From Bog-113 sp965226755 (lineage in GTDB: Bacteria > Acidobacteriota > Terriglobia > Bryobacterales > Bryobacteraceae), in assembly GCA_965226755.1 (NCBI GenBank), contig CBDDDT010000003.1, forward strand, positions 558,001 to 622,000: a DNA stretch of 64,000 bases, given 5' to 3'. Positions within the stretch are counted from its first letter, which is position 1. Every line of letters starts with the position of its first letter. The translations under genes and the position numbers were made by a program. Below the pieces are notes generated by a model. That model did no database searches. It was not told where the DNA came from and worked only from the letters and a program-made list of their open reading frames with translations. Positions 41,945 to 50,618 of this stretch are shown here, piece after piece.

Positions 41945-43305
41945 ATTTCACGTTGGGAGCCTTGCGTCAACTCACCGCCGAAGATCAGGTGATTCGCCAT
42001 CGCGCTGCGCTTCCGCCGGTGAACGCCCAACTCGCTTGCCTGCGGTTAAGCGGAGCGCTTCAAAAGCTTCGTCAAAAACTTAGCGTGGTTAAATTCGACC
42101 GGCCAAAGCTGAATGCGGATCGAGTTTGGTCGGAGTTCAGGGGTTCGCAGTACGATCTTGGCAGTCTGGATGGTCTGCAGTTCCGGACTCTTTGCAGCGA
42201 TGAGAAGACCGCGCTTCGACCCGAGTTTATTGCTGCGCTAACGCGCCACCCCGAAAAGCTGAACCGGAGCCGTTGCCTTTATGGGGTCGTGAACAGCTAT
42301 TTTTGCGAATGGCGAGAGATGGCGAGTCCTGCGAAAGTGGAAGGGCTGCTAACGGTCGTTTTCGCAAGCTACAACAGCAAGAACCCGGTTGTTACGAAAT
42401 GGCGCGATAGCAAAAGGCTATTCTCAGAGCAATCCGCCGGTCTTCTGGCCGCGGAGATTGTTGAGGGCCGTATGCCCGTCGACGAAGTTCTAAAACGCTA
42501 CTACATCGGTCCTGTGACGAAACTTGGCCGGTCGGCACGTGATCTGGCGGCGAAATTGGCCGGGGAGAATCTCCGCCGCACCGAAGGGCGCCGGGATAGC
42601 GAATGGAGCTTTCAATATTTGCGCTGGATGACCGAGAAAGTTCTGTCTGATTTGACCTCACAAGACGGCTTTTGCCACGCGATTAGCTCATTGATCCTGA
42701 GTGAATCGGCGGAGCGTTCCGAGAGCTTCCAACGGGCGCTCCGCTACTACGTACAAAATCACAAGAAGCTCGGCGACCCAAGACTTCGGGAATCATCGTT
42801 GAATTGGCCCAGGATCGCTCCCGAAGCTGCTCAGCGTTATCTGTCCTGGCTCGCCCGCGACAGCATTACCTTTTTCTTCAATACGATCCTTCCAAATAAT
42901 AGCGAGAATCGAAGACGCAAGGATTTTTGGCTCCGTTATCACTCTCGCATTAGAGACTTCCAGGTCGCCGTTTCTGAAGCAGATGTTTGGACGGTGAAGG
43001 CGAGCAAGCAGAATGCTGAGCTCCTCCACTACTCCCATGTGGTTCATCCAACAGCAAGCGCATTTATGATGAAGTTTGAGGGATACGGCGGCCATTTCCT
43101 GGTCGTTGAATTCAGCGAGAAGGGTAACGCCGCGTATATATTCAAGTTTGATGCTTTCGAGGCTCAGGGAGTTACCCTGCGGACACATCGGTTTGAATTG
43201 AAGGCTCACCTGAAGTTCGAGAAGACACACCGCATTATCCACAACGGAGATTGGGAACACGCGGCTGCGCACATGCTGTCGTCGGAGTTCGGTATCAGAC
43301 CATGA
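41941..43305 (+). CDS. zorC: Zorya system protein ZorC
   Basis: A 454-residue soluble protein. The C-terminal part has the EH-signature features of ZorC (RRKDFWLRYHSRIRDFQVAV, with later FLVVEFSEKGNAAYIFKFDA). The start is TTG at 41941, overlapping the zorB stop, and the stop overlaps zorD (ATGA). ZorC is thought to sense or bind DNA with ZorD after stator signalling. Position and signature both support the call; it is somewhat shorter than the ~560 residues I recall for the type member. Confidence 0.88.
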   Translation: MNFTLGALRQLTAEDQVIRHRAALPPVNAQLACLRLSGALQKLRQKLSVVKFDRPKLNADRVWSEFRGSQYDLGSLDGLQFRTLCSDEKTALRPEFIAALTRHPEKLNRSRCLYGVVNSYFCEWREMASPAKVEGLLTVVFASYNSKNPVVTKWRDSKRLFSEQSAGLLAAEIVEGRMPVDEVLKRYYIGPVTKLGRSARDLAAKLAGENLRRTEGRRDSEWSFQYLRWMTEKVLSDLTSQDGFCHAISSLILSESAERSESFQRALRYYVQNHKKLGDPRLRESSLNWPRIAPEAAQRYLSWLARDSITFFFNTILPNNSENRRRKDFWLRYHSRIRDFQVAVSEADVWTVKASKQNAELLHYSHVVHPTASAFMMKFEGYGGHFLVVEFSEKGNAAYIFKFDAFEAQGVTLRTHRFELKAHLKFEKTHRIIHNGDWEHAAAHMLSSEFGIRP

Positions 43306-46232
43306 CGTTCCCGATCCACAAGTTCGGCGGCTCGGTTGAAGTCTCCGCAGACCCTGAGGGTCTAACCATTCGAGGACCTCGCGAGCTGTCGAAACGTGAG
43401 AACTGGCCCGCCGACGCATTGGCCGACTCCGGGGCATGGAGGACTTCCGTTGAGGTCGAGCAGTTGCTCGAACTGGGCTTCGCGGAAGAGCACGGAGGGG
43501 CCGTGCGGATCCCCTACGGGAATTTTGAGGGGATCCAATGCGAAATGCCCGTCAGTGTTATCGGAATGTGGGCGCCCCATAGCCCGTTCCTGCTCAAGAT
43601 CGACAGGAAAAGCGATCTGGGGCGATCCGACTTCCAATATCGGTACACATTCTTGCTGGCTGGCAGGCCAGTCCATGTTGATCGCCTGGGCTATTACGTG
43701 AGAACGGCTGTCAGCCCTGGCGTGTTCCTGCTCGATTTTCAGATGTACAGCTTGCTTGAGGCGATGGATGCGTTCAACAGCCTTGCCCCCGGCGCGAAGA
43801 CGCCGCAGACGAGTTGGCTTACATTCGCCAAAGTAAAAGGCTGCGCCGCCGAAGTTGGGGCTGCATTAGACAGCACGCTGAAGAACAACGATGTGATCGT
43901 GCCGTCTGCTCTCGGCCTGGATATGCGAGAGGATGAAGATGGCGCCCTGACATTCCTGCCGAAGTGCGCGGAGCTTGCCGAGGAAGATTTCCATCAGGTA
44001 TTCGAGCGGAATGCGGGCGCGGAGAAGCTGTATAATCTTGACCGCCCAGGACTGGGGCGCGTTCGAATTGTCCTTACCGACGAACAGCACCAAGTTCTAC
44101 AGCGGATGAAGCGGGTCCGACGCGTGAAAGGCGAGCTGAAGGAGCGCCTCAAACGGGAACCTGTCCAGGCCTTCGACGGCATCGCGGATCATATCGACCT
44201 GCCTTACGGTGACCGCGTTATAGGAGTCGGGAATTTCTCCTTTGCCCCAACCCCTAAGGCGATCAATACTGAGTCTGCATTGGCTCGGCTGTGGCAGGGT
44301 GGGGATGCTCAGCAGACTGTTCCGAGTGGTGAGACGGGTGGGGAGGCACACGTTCAGGGCTCGGGGTCTATCGCTGATGTGCGTGGAACTGGTTCTGGCC
44401 CAATCGAAGCGACAGGTGCAGCCGAAGGCGTCGCTCCCGAGGGACGGCCCTACATGAATTCGCCTGCACAGGAAGGAGCTCGCGATACACCCGGAGTTCC
44501 TGGCAAGAAATATCTTCTAATTGAGACTAACGAGCAATCCGTCCGGAATGAAGTAGTTTCAGAGGCGGAAAACGCGAGTCGGTTTCCGAGGGATGTCGCA
44601 TTTGAGCGCCCTCGTGCTCTACGGGAAGACCGAAATCTGCGCCCCCATCAGGAGGAGGGGATTCGCTGGCTTCAAACCTGCTCCCAGATTGAGGAACGCA
44701 CCGGTGTTCTGCTTGCCGACGATATGGGAGTCGGCAAGACAGTTCAGATTCTGACGTTTCTTGCATGGTTCATAGAGTCAGGCAAGATTCCCTCGCTGTC
44801 CCGGAACGAACCGCCGTTTCGACCGATACTGATTGTCGCCCCTCTGATCCTGGTGGATACACGGACTTGGGAGAGCGAGATGGAGAACTTCTTTGCTAAT
44901 GACGGCGCGGTTTTCTGGCCTGTGCTTTCTCTTCATGGTGACCAACTCGCGAAACTACGGCGAGATGATGCAGAAGGCCGGGAACTGGAGATCGGCAAAC
45001 CGATCCTGGATTTGAACAGAATCCAGCGGAACCGAGTTGTCATTACAAACTACGAGACCGTCAAGAGCTATCAGCACAGCTTTGCCTACATGAAGGATGG
45101 CCAGCCAATTTGGTCGTTCATCATCAGCGATGAGGCCCAGGAGTTCAAAGTACCGAACACCAAAATTTCCCATGCGATGAAGGCGTTGAAGGCAGAGATG
45201 CATATCGCTTGTACCGGAACGCCGGTCGAGAATCGTTTGCTTGACCTGTGGAACATCTGCGACGCACTGCAACCGGGTCTTCTTTCCTCGGCAAGGGAAT
45301 TTGTGGAAAGGTTCGAGAAGAATCAGGGTGACGGCAGCCAGCAGAACGCCCCCCTACTGGAGCTGAAGAAGACGCTCTTATTTCAACAGCCGCATGCATT
45401 CCTGCTGCGGCGCACAAAATCTGATGTAGCGGAACTGCCGCCGAAATCCATCGTCAGCCTCGACTGTGACATGTCCGACTCGGAGATCGCGGCCCATCGT
45501 GCGCTTCTGAGGAATCTTAAGAGTGACAGCCGCCAATCCCGGTTTCTTTCGGTGCTGCAGAGTTTCGTTCAGCTTTACCAGCATCCGGCCATGCTGACTG
45601 AAAACGCTGAAGACCTGAGTGTCCGCGAGTTGCTGAGCCAATCGTCTAAACTGCGAGCTCTGCTTGCCAAGTTGCATGAAATTCGCGGAAAGCGCGAAAA
45701 GGTGATCATCTTCGCGCGGCTCAGGACGATGCAAGGAATTCTCGCCAAGGTTCTTCAGGAGGAGTTTCATCTTCCAGTCCGAATCATAAACGGAGAGACC
45801 AAATTGCGAGCCGCGGGCTCGCTAAATACATCGGGCCTGAAGACTCGCAACGCGATTCTGCATGACTTCCGGAGTAAGCCGGGATTCAACATGCTCATCT
45901 TGTCCCCATTCGTGGCTGGTATCGGGCTCACGATTGTCGAGGCGAACCACGTGGTTCATTATGGACGGTGGTGGAATCCCGCAGTGGAGTCGCAGGCGAC
46001 TGACCGCGCCTACCGGATCGGGCAGACCAAGGAGGTTTCGGTCTATTTGCCCATTTTGCGAGATCCCTCTGGGCGAGTTTCGCCAACATTCGACGAGAGG
46101 CTCGATCTTTTGATGAATCGGAAGCAGCGGCTGGCCGAAGACTTTCTGCGTCCCCTTCCTCCAGAAGACGAACTGGGCGGCGAGCTCTTCACCGACTTGA
46201 GCGCGGAAGCGGCGCTGGAGCACTGCGGATGA
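43302..46232 (+). CDS. zorD: Zorya system protein ZorD (SNF2-type helicase/nuclease)
   Basis: A 976-residue protein with an SNF2 motor in the second half. Walker A is LADDMGVGKTVQIL, the DEAH-type box ISDEAQEFK, motif III CTGTPVENRLLDLWN, and the C-terminal VHYGRWWNPAVESQATDRAY with RIGQTKEVSVY. The N-terminal ~430 residues are the ZorD-specific region and a low-complexity linker. In published systems ZorD degrades or translocates on phage DNA. The final codons and the TGA lie inside the right 78-bp repeat, and the TGA overlaps the ATG of the resident gene at 46229. Confidence 0.92.
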   Translation: MTFPIHKFGGSVEVSADPEGLTIRGPRELSKRENWPADALADSGAWRTSVEVEQLLELGFAEEHGGAVRIPYGNFEGIQCEMPVSVIGMWAPHSPFLLKIDRKSDLGRSDFQYRYTFLLAGRPVHVDRLGYYVRTAVSPGVFLLDFQMYSLLEAMDAFNSLAPGAKTPQTSWLTFAKVKGCAAEVGAALDSTLKNNDVIVPSALGLDMREDEDGALTFLPKCAELAEEDFHQVFERNAGAEKLYNLDRPGLGRVRIVLTDEQHQVLQRMKRVRRVKGELKERLKREPVQAFDGIADHIDLPYGDRVIGVGNFSFAPTPKAINTESALARLWQGGDAQQTVPSGETGGEAHVQGSGSIADVRGTGSGPIEATGAAEGVAPEGRPYMNSPAQEGARDTPGVPGKKYLLIETNEQSVRNEVVSEAENASRFPRDVAFERPRALREDRNLRPHQEEGIRWLQTCSQIEERTGVLLADDMGVGKTVQILTFLAWFIESGKIPSLSRNEPPFRPILIVAPLILVDTRTWESEMENFFANDGAVFWPVLSLHGDQLAKLRRDDAEGRELEIGKPILDLNRIQRNRVVITNYETVKSYQHSFAYMKDGQPIWSFIISDEAQEFKVPNTKISHAMKALKAEMHIACTGTPVENRLLDLWNICDALQPGLLSSAREFVERFEKNQGDGSQQNAPLLELKKTLLFQQPHAFLLRRTKSDVAELPPKSIVSLDCDMSDSEIAAHRALLRNLKSDSRQSRFLSVLQSFVQLYQHPAMLTENAEDLSVRELLSQSSKLRALLAKLHEIRGKREKVIIFARLRTMQGILAKVLQEEFHLPVRIINGETKLRAAGSLNTSGLKTRNAILHDFRSKPGFNMLILSPFVAGIGLTIVEANHVVHYGRWWNPAVESQATDRAYRIGQTKEVSVYLPILRDPSGRVSPTFDERLDLLMNRKQRLAEDFLRPLPPEDELGGELFTDLSAEAALEHCG

Positions 46233-46301
46233 GTATACGGTGGGCGCTCTCCGGGATCGTCCTGCTTGGCACAGCGGCGATGCTGGCTCAGCAGGCACGG
46301 T
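46224..46301. repeat. 78-bp direct repeat, right copy (native start of the next gene)
   Basis: Partner of 38965-39042. Here it contains the last codons of zorD and the first 24 codons (signal peptide) of the gene at 46229. The two copies enclose about 7.2 kb holding zorABCD. Confidence 0.9.
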
Positions 46302-47380
46302 TCGAGGGAGCGCCGGCGATTGCCGTGGGAAACGACCGGCTGGACCTGCTGATCCTGCCGCAAGGCTCAAGCATCGCGAGCATCGTACTCAAAGGTTTGG
46401 CGGCGAAGATCAATCCGCTGTGGAACCCGATGCGGTTGGAACGGGAAGCGGGGAAGCCGGTGACGTTCCGGTCGGGGATTGGAAGTTTCCTGTGCCTGGA
46501 TGGATTTGGCGTGCCTTCCGCCGAAGAGAGCGCGGCCGGGTTGCCGATGCACGGGGAAGCGCACGAGGCCCAGTGGGAAACGCGGTATAGCGGCAAGACC
46601 GGAAGCACGACGGCGCTGACGCTGGCTACGACTTTACCGATCGTACAGGAGAACGTGGAGCGGACCTATCGCCTGGTGGACGGCGAGACCGTGGTTTACG
46701 TGGAGACGCAGGTGGAAAGCCTGTTGGGATTTGACCGGCCGATGGTGTGGGCCGAGCATGCGACCGCGGGATCGCCATTCCTGGAGCCGGGCGTGACGCT
46801 AATCGAAATGTCGGCGACACGCTCGCAAACCCGACCTTATTTGAAACATGGAGGCGGGCTGCCGGACCGGTTCGCTTCGGGCAAGGATTTTACGTGGCCG
46901 TGGGCCGTGGGAACGGACGGCAAGCGGGTGGATATGCGAACGACGCCCGCAAACCCGAACTCGGGCGGACATACGACCAGCCTGATGGATCGCAAACGGA
47001 AATTGGCGTTTATCACGTTCTTCAATCCGAAGATGGGATTGCTGCTCGGATATCTGTTCAAGCCGGAGGAGTTTCCGTGGGTGCAAAGCTGGGAAAATTT
47101 CCCGCCGAGCCGGAAACTGGCGCGAGGGCTGGAGTTTTCGACGCAGCCGTACGACGTGCCGCGGCGGGAGGCGATCCAGATGAAATCGATGTTCGACACG
47201 CCGACATATCGATGGCTGCCGGCCAAGAGCAGGGTCACGAGCCGTTTCCTGATGTTCTATACAAAGGCCCCCGCGGCGTTTAAGAAGGTGGATGACGTGC
47301 GGATGGAAGGGGCGTCGGTGGTGGTGGAAGATCGCGGATCGCGGCAGAAGATCACGCTGGCGGCGAGTTTGCCTTTTTAG
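46229..47380 (+). CDS. Exported hypothetical protein, aldose-epimerase-like fold
   Basis: A 383-residue protein with a signal peptide (ALSGIVLLGTAAMLAQQ). The beta-rich body has phrases such as LDLLILPQGSSIASIVLKG, TYRLVDGETVVYVETQVES and MVWAEHATAGSPFLEPGV. It resembles the galactose-mutarotase-like sugar-binding fold. The catalytic His/Glu of true epimerases is not evident, so the role is unknown. Its first 24 codons are duplicated at 38965. Its start codon overlaps the zorD stop, probably an accident of island insertion that removed its own promoter. Confidence 0.72.
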   Translation: MSIRWALSGIVLLGTAAMLAQQARFEGAPAIAVGNDRLDLLILPQGSSIASIVLKGLAAKINPLWNPMRLEREAGKPVTFRSGIGSFLCLDGFGVPSAEESAAGLPMHGEAHEAQWETRYSGKTGSTTALTLATTLPIVQENVERTYRLVDGETVVYVETQVESLLGFDRPMVWAEHATAGSPFLEPGVTLIEMSATRSQTRPYLKHGGGLPDRFASGKDFTWPWAVGTDGKRVDMRTTPANPNSGGHTTSLMDRKRKLAFITFFNPKMGLLLGYLFKPEEFPWVQSWENFPPSRKLARGLEFSTQPYDVPRREAIQMKSMFDTPTYRWLPAKSRVTSRFLMFYTKAPAAFKKVDDVRMEGASVVVEDRGSRQKITLAASLPF

Positions 47381-47410
47381 GAGGCTGGCGGGCGTGCGCC
47401 GGACACATGT

Positions 47411-47461
47411 TAGAATCCGGATTGGAATCGACATCCCCGACCCGGCTTGCGCCGGGTTTTT
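47411..47461 (+). terminator. Hairpin with T-run just before yebC, and a TGTTAGAAT element
   Basis: CCCGGC (47441-47446) and GCCGGG (47451-47456) pair over a 4-base TTGC loop, followed by TTTTT (47457-47461). It can end transcription of the upstream gene. An extended -10-like TGTTAGAAT (47408-47416) lies before it, so a yebC transcript starting there would pass through the hairpin. GGAG precedes the yebC ATG. Confidence 0.65.
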
Positions 47462-47476
47462 CATGGAGTTCAGTAA

Positions 47477-48217
47477 ATGTCCGGCCACTCAAAATGGGCA
47501 ACCATCAAGCATAAGAAGGCTGCCACAGACGCAAAGCGCGGCAAGATCTTCACCCGCATTATCAAAGAAATCATGATCGCGGCGCGCGCCGGGGGCGACC
47601 CCGAAGGCAATCCGCGCCTGCGCACGGCGATCACCGCGGCCAAAGCCGTTTCGATGCCCAACGACAACATCAAGAAGGCGGTGATGCGGGGGACCGGCGA
47701 ACTGGAAGGCGGCCAGATCGACGAAATCACGTTTGAGGGCTATGGACCCGGCGGCGCCGCGGTCATAGTGAACGTGGCCACCGATAACCGCAACCGCACG
47801 GTGAGCGATATCCGGCACATGTTCTCGAAAAATGGCGGGAACCTGGGCGAGGTCGGCAGCGTGGCGTGGATGTTTGAGCGCAGGAGCCAGATCTTCATCG
47901 AGAAAGACAAGGCCAACGAAGAGCAGCTAATGAACCTTCTGCTGGACGCGGGCGCCGACGATATTAAGGATAACGAGGACAACTGGGAGATTCTGTCCGC
48001 CCCGGAGAATCACAATGTTGTGGTGGAGGTGCTGGAGAAGGCAGGGATTCCGGCCGAGTCGGCCGAGATCGCCATGGTGCCGAAGAACCTGATTACGCTC
48101 GAAGGCAAGAACGCCGCGGGCATGATGCGGCTGAACGACGCGCTGGAGGAGCACGAGGATGTGCAAAGCGTGTACGCCAACTTCGACGTGAATGAAGAAG
48201 TAGAAGCGATTGCCTGA
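47477..48217 (+). CDS. yebC: YebC/PmpR family protein
   Basis: A 246-residue protein of the YebC family (translation factor easing proline-stretch stalling, or DNA-binding regulator, depending on member). Hallmarks: MSGHSKWATIKHKKAATDAK at the N-terminus, FTRIIKEIMIAARAGG, NDNIKKAVMRGTGE, the domain with YGPGGAAVIVNVATDNRNRT, and GSVAWMFERR. It is directly followed by ruvC, a widespread gene pair. Confidence 0.96.
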   Translation: MSGHSKWATIKHKKAATDAKRGKIFTRIIKEIMIAARAGGDPEGNPRLRTAITAAKAVSMPNDNIKKAVMRGTGELEGGQIDEITFEGYGPGGAAVIVNVATDNRNRTVSDIRHMFSKNGGNLGEVGSVAWMFERRSQIFIEKDKANEEQLMNLLLDAGADDIKDNEDNWEILSAPENHNVVVEVLEKAGIPAESAEIAMVPKNLITLEGKNAAGMMRLNDALEEHEDVQSVYANFDVNEEVEAIA

Positions 48218-48700
48218 TTGATCGTTCTGGGCGTCGATTGCGGCAGCGAGCGGACGGGCTATGGCGCCATTGAAAGCGATGGGCGCGCGTACCGGCTGCT
48301 GGGCGCCGGAACCATCGTGACCAGCCCGCGGCAGAGCTTTGAGGTGCGGCTGCTCGTCATCGCCCGCGGACTGCGGGAGCGCATCGAACAGTACCGGCCG
48401 GACGCGGTGGCGGTGGAAGAGGTTTTCTACGCGGTCAATGTGAAGACCGCCTTGAAGCTTTCGCACGTGCGCGGAGCGGCTCTGCTGACGGTGGCGGAGG
48501 CGGGCGTGGCGCTGGCGGAATACTCGGCGCTGGAAGTGAAGAGCAGCGTGGTCGGCTATGGCCGCGCGGAGAAGCGGCAGGTGCAGATGATGGTGGCTTC
48601 GCTGCTGAAGCTGAGCGCTCCAATAGAATCGGAAGACGCCAGCGACGCGCTGGCAATCGCCATCTGCCATGCGAACCACGCCGTGGTGGCCGCCCGGTGA
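48218..48700 (+). CDS. ruvC: Crossover junction endodeoxyribonuclease RuvC
   Basis: A 160-residue Holliday-junction resolvase. The first catalytic Asp is in VLGVDCGSERTGYG (Asp7), the Glu in AVAVEEVFYAVNVKTALKL, and the last acids in IESEDASDALAIAICHA. The start is TTG at 48218 immediately after the yebC stop. Its end overlaps the next gene by 4 bases (GTGA). It works with RuvAB, not seen in this window. Confidence 0.95.
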   Translation: MIVLGVDCGSERTGYGAIESDGRAYRLLGAGTIVTSPRQSFEVRLLVIARGLRERIEQYRPDAVAVEEVFYAVNVKTALKLSHVRGAALLTVAEAGVALAEYSALEVKSSVVGYGRAEKRQVQMMVASLLKLSAPIESEDASDALAIAICHANHAVVAAR

Positions 48701-49308
48701 CGAGCGCTGGCCTGACCGTTTTGCTGGCCTTTGCGGGGACGCTTGCGGGCGGACAGAAATTGATCTTCACGAAGACGTTTCCGCAGAGTCAGCCGCCTTA
48801 CGTTCGAATTGCGGTCGAAGAATCGGGCGCGGGCGAGTTCCGGACGAGTCCGCAGGATGACCAGCCGGTGCAGTTTCAACTCAGCGACGCCGAGAAGACG
48901 GAGCTGTTCGGGCTGGCGAACAAGGTGGATTTCGGGCAGAAGCTGGAAGCGCCGATGCGCGTGGCGCAAATGGGGCTGAAGACGATCCGTTTCGAAAACG
49001 CCGGACGTACCGTCGAACAGACGTTCAATTACACCCAGAACCTGGACGCGCGGGCGCTCACGGACTGGTTCGAACGCATTTCGGAGAGCGAAATGTGTTA
49101 TCTGGATCTGGAGCGCACCGCGAAGTACGAGAAGATTGGCGTGAACGAGGCGATCCTTCAGATCCAGGCGGATTGGGAGCGCAAGCGGCTGGTGGCGCCC
49201 AAGCAGTTTCTGCCGTTGCTCGACCGGATCGTCAAAAGCGAAAGTTACGTGAAAATGGCTCGCGCGCGGGCCGCGAATCTGGCCGATACATTCCGCACAC
49301 TCCCATGA
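48697..49308 (+). CDS. Exported hypothetical protein
   Basis: A 203-residue protein with a short hydrophobic N-terminus (LTVLLAFAGTLAGG), probably exported. The body has a beta-rich first half (PYVRIAVEESGAGEF) and a helical second half (LTDWFERISESEMCYLDLER, VNEAILQIQADWERK). No domain is recognised. It starts with GTG overlapping the ruvC stop, and overlaps the TlpA-like gene by 4 bases. Confidence 0.72.
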   Translation: MTSAGLTVLLAFAGTLAGGQKLIFTKTFPQSQPPYVRIAVEESGAGEFRTSPQDDQPVQFQLSDAEKTELFGLANKVDFGQKLEAPMRVAQMGLKTIRFENAGRTVEQTFNYTQNLDARALTDWFERISESEMCYLDLERTAKYEKIGVNEAILQIQADWERKRLVAPKQFLPLLDRIVKSESYVKMARARAANLADTFRTLP

Positions 49309-50618
49309 AAGTTTTTCTGTTTTTCGTTGTCGCTTGTTGCGCGCTCGCGCAGGAGCAGAAGCCGGCCCCGGCCGAGTCCAATCCAAAGCCCGCGCCCGCC
49401 GCGCCCGCGCCAGCTTCCGAAGCGCCGAAACCCGCGCCGGACGATATGGCGGAGTTGAGCCGCGCGCTCACCGAAGGCGGCAATAGTCCGGCGGACTTCA
49501 CGCGCGTGCTGGAAGCTCATCTGGCGAAATATCCGAACACCACGCATCGCGCGGAGATTGAAGTGGCGCTGGCGAAAGCCGCGATGGAAGGCCAGGATGA
49601 AGCGCGGATCATCAAATATGGCGAGCTGGTGGCGGCGCGCGATCCTACGAAAGTAGAACTGCTGGATCGGGTGGCGCGCGCGTATGTGATGCGGGGCGAT
49701 CCGGCGAGCGCGCAGAAGGGTCTGGAGTTTGCGAGAAAGTTCGAGCAGGCGATGGATAAGCTGCGGGGAGATCCGCCGCCAGGCCGGATGAGCGCCGGTC
49801 AGTGGACGAACGAACTCGACAAAGGCAAGGCGCGGGCGCTGGTGCTCGAATCGCGCGCATGCGGAATCTTAGGCCAGACCGCCATCGCGATCGAGATGGC
49901 GAAGCGAAGTTACGAAGCGTACCCCACCGCCGAAGCGGCGCGCGAATGGTCGAAATGGCTGGCCAAGAATGGCCAGGCGGCGGAGGCGGTGGAGCATCTG
50001 GCGGATGCGTTCACATTGACCGATGCGCGGAACACGGAGCTTGACCGCGCGAAGGACCGGCGGCTGATGGGCGAGCTCTATACAAAACTGAACGGATCGG
50101 AGAAGGGTTTGGGCGATGTGGTGCTGCGGGGTTATGACCGCACGAGCACCTTGGAGGCGGATCACGAAGCGCGTTTGAAATCCCTGGATCCGAATCTGAA
50201 GGCGGCCACGATTCTGGATTTCACGCTGCCCGGCGCGAACGGACAGGATTTGAAGCTGGCGGGATTGAAGGGCAAGACGATCGTGCTGGATTTCTGGGCG
50301 ACGTGGTGCGGCCCGTGCAAAGCGCAGCGTCCGCTTTACCAGCAGGTGGAGAAGAAATTCGAAGGGCAGCCGAACGTCGTGTTTCTTTCGGTGAACACGG
50401 ATGAAGACCGCACGCTGGTTCCCGGATTTCTGAAGGCGCAGAAGTGGTCGAATGCGGTTTACTACGACGGCGGCCTGTCCGATTACATGAAAGTGAACTC
50501 GATTCCGACGACGCTGATCGTGGATAAGACGGGGCAGATTTCGAGCCGGATGAACGGATTTATCCCGGAGCGGTTTGTGGATTTGCTGACCGAACGGATC
50601 CAGGACACTTTGCGCTAG
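49305..50618 (+). CDS. TlpA-like thioredoxin with TPR-type helical N-terminus
   Basis: A 437-residue exported protein. A signal peptide (FLFFVVACCALAQEQ) is followed by a Pro/Ala-rich linker and a helical, TPR-like region (LAKYPNTTHRAEIEVALAKA, LLDRVARAYVMRGDPASAQK). The C-terminal TlpA/AhpC-type thioredoxin has WCGPC with Cys335 and Cys338 and cis-Pro in SIPTTLIVDKTG. It likely reduces disulfides outside the cytoplasm. ATG at 49305 overlaps the preceding stop; the 3' end is convergent with the M23 gene and overlaps it by 59 bases. Confidence 0.9.
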   Translation: MKVFLFFVVACCALAQEQKPAPAESNPKPAPAAPAPASEAPKPAPDDMAELSRALTEGGNSPADFTRVLEAHLAKYPNTTHRAEIEVALAKAAMEGQDEARIIKYGELVAARDPTKVELLDRVARAYVMRGDPASAQKGLEFARKFEQAMDKLRGDPPPGRMSAGQWTNELDKGKARALVLESRACGILGQTAIAIEMAKRSYEAYPTAEAAREWSKWLAKNGQAAEAVEHLADAFTLTDARNTELDRAKDRRLMGELYTKLNGSEKGLGDVVLRGYDRTSTLEADHEARLKSLDPNLKAATILDFTLPGANGQDLKLAGLKGKTIVLDFWATWCGPCKAQRPLYQQVEKKFEGQPNVVFLSVNTDEDRTLVPGFLKAQKWSNAVYYDGGLSDYMKVNSIPTTLIVDKTGQISSRMNGFIPERFVDLLTERIQDTLR

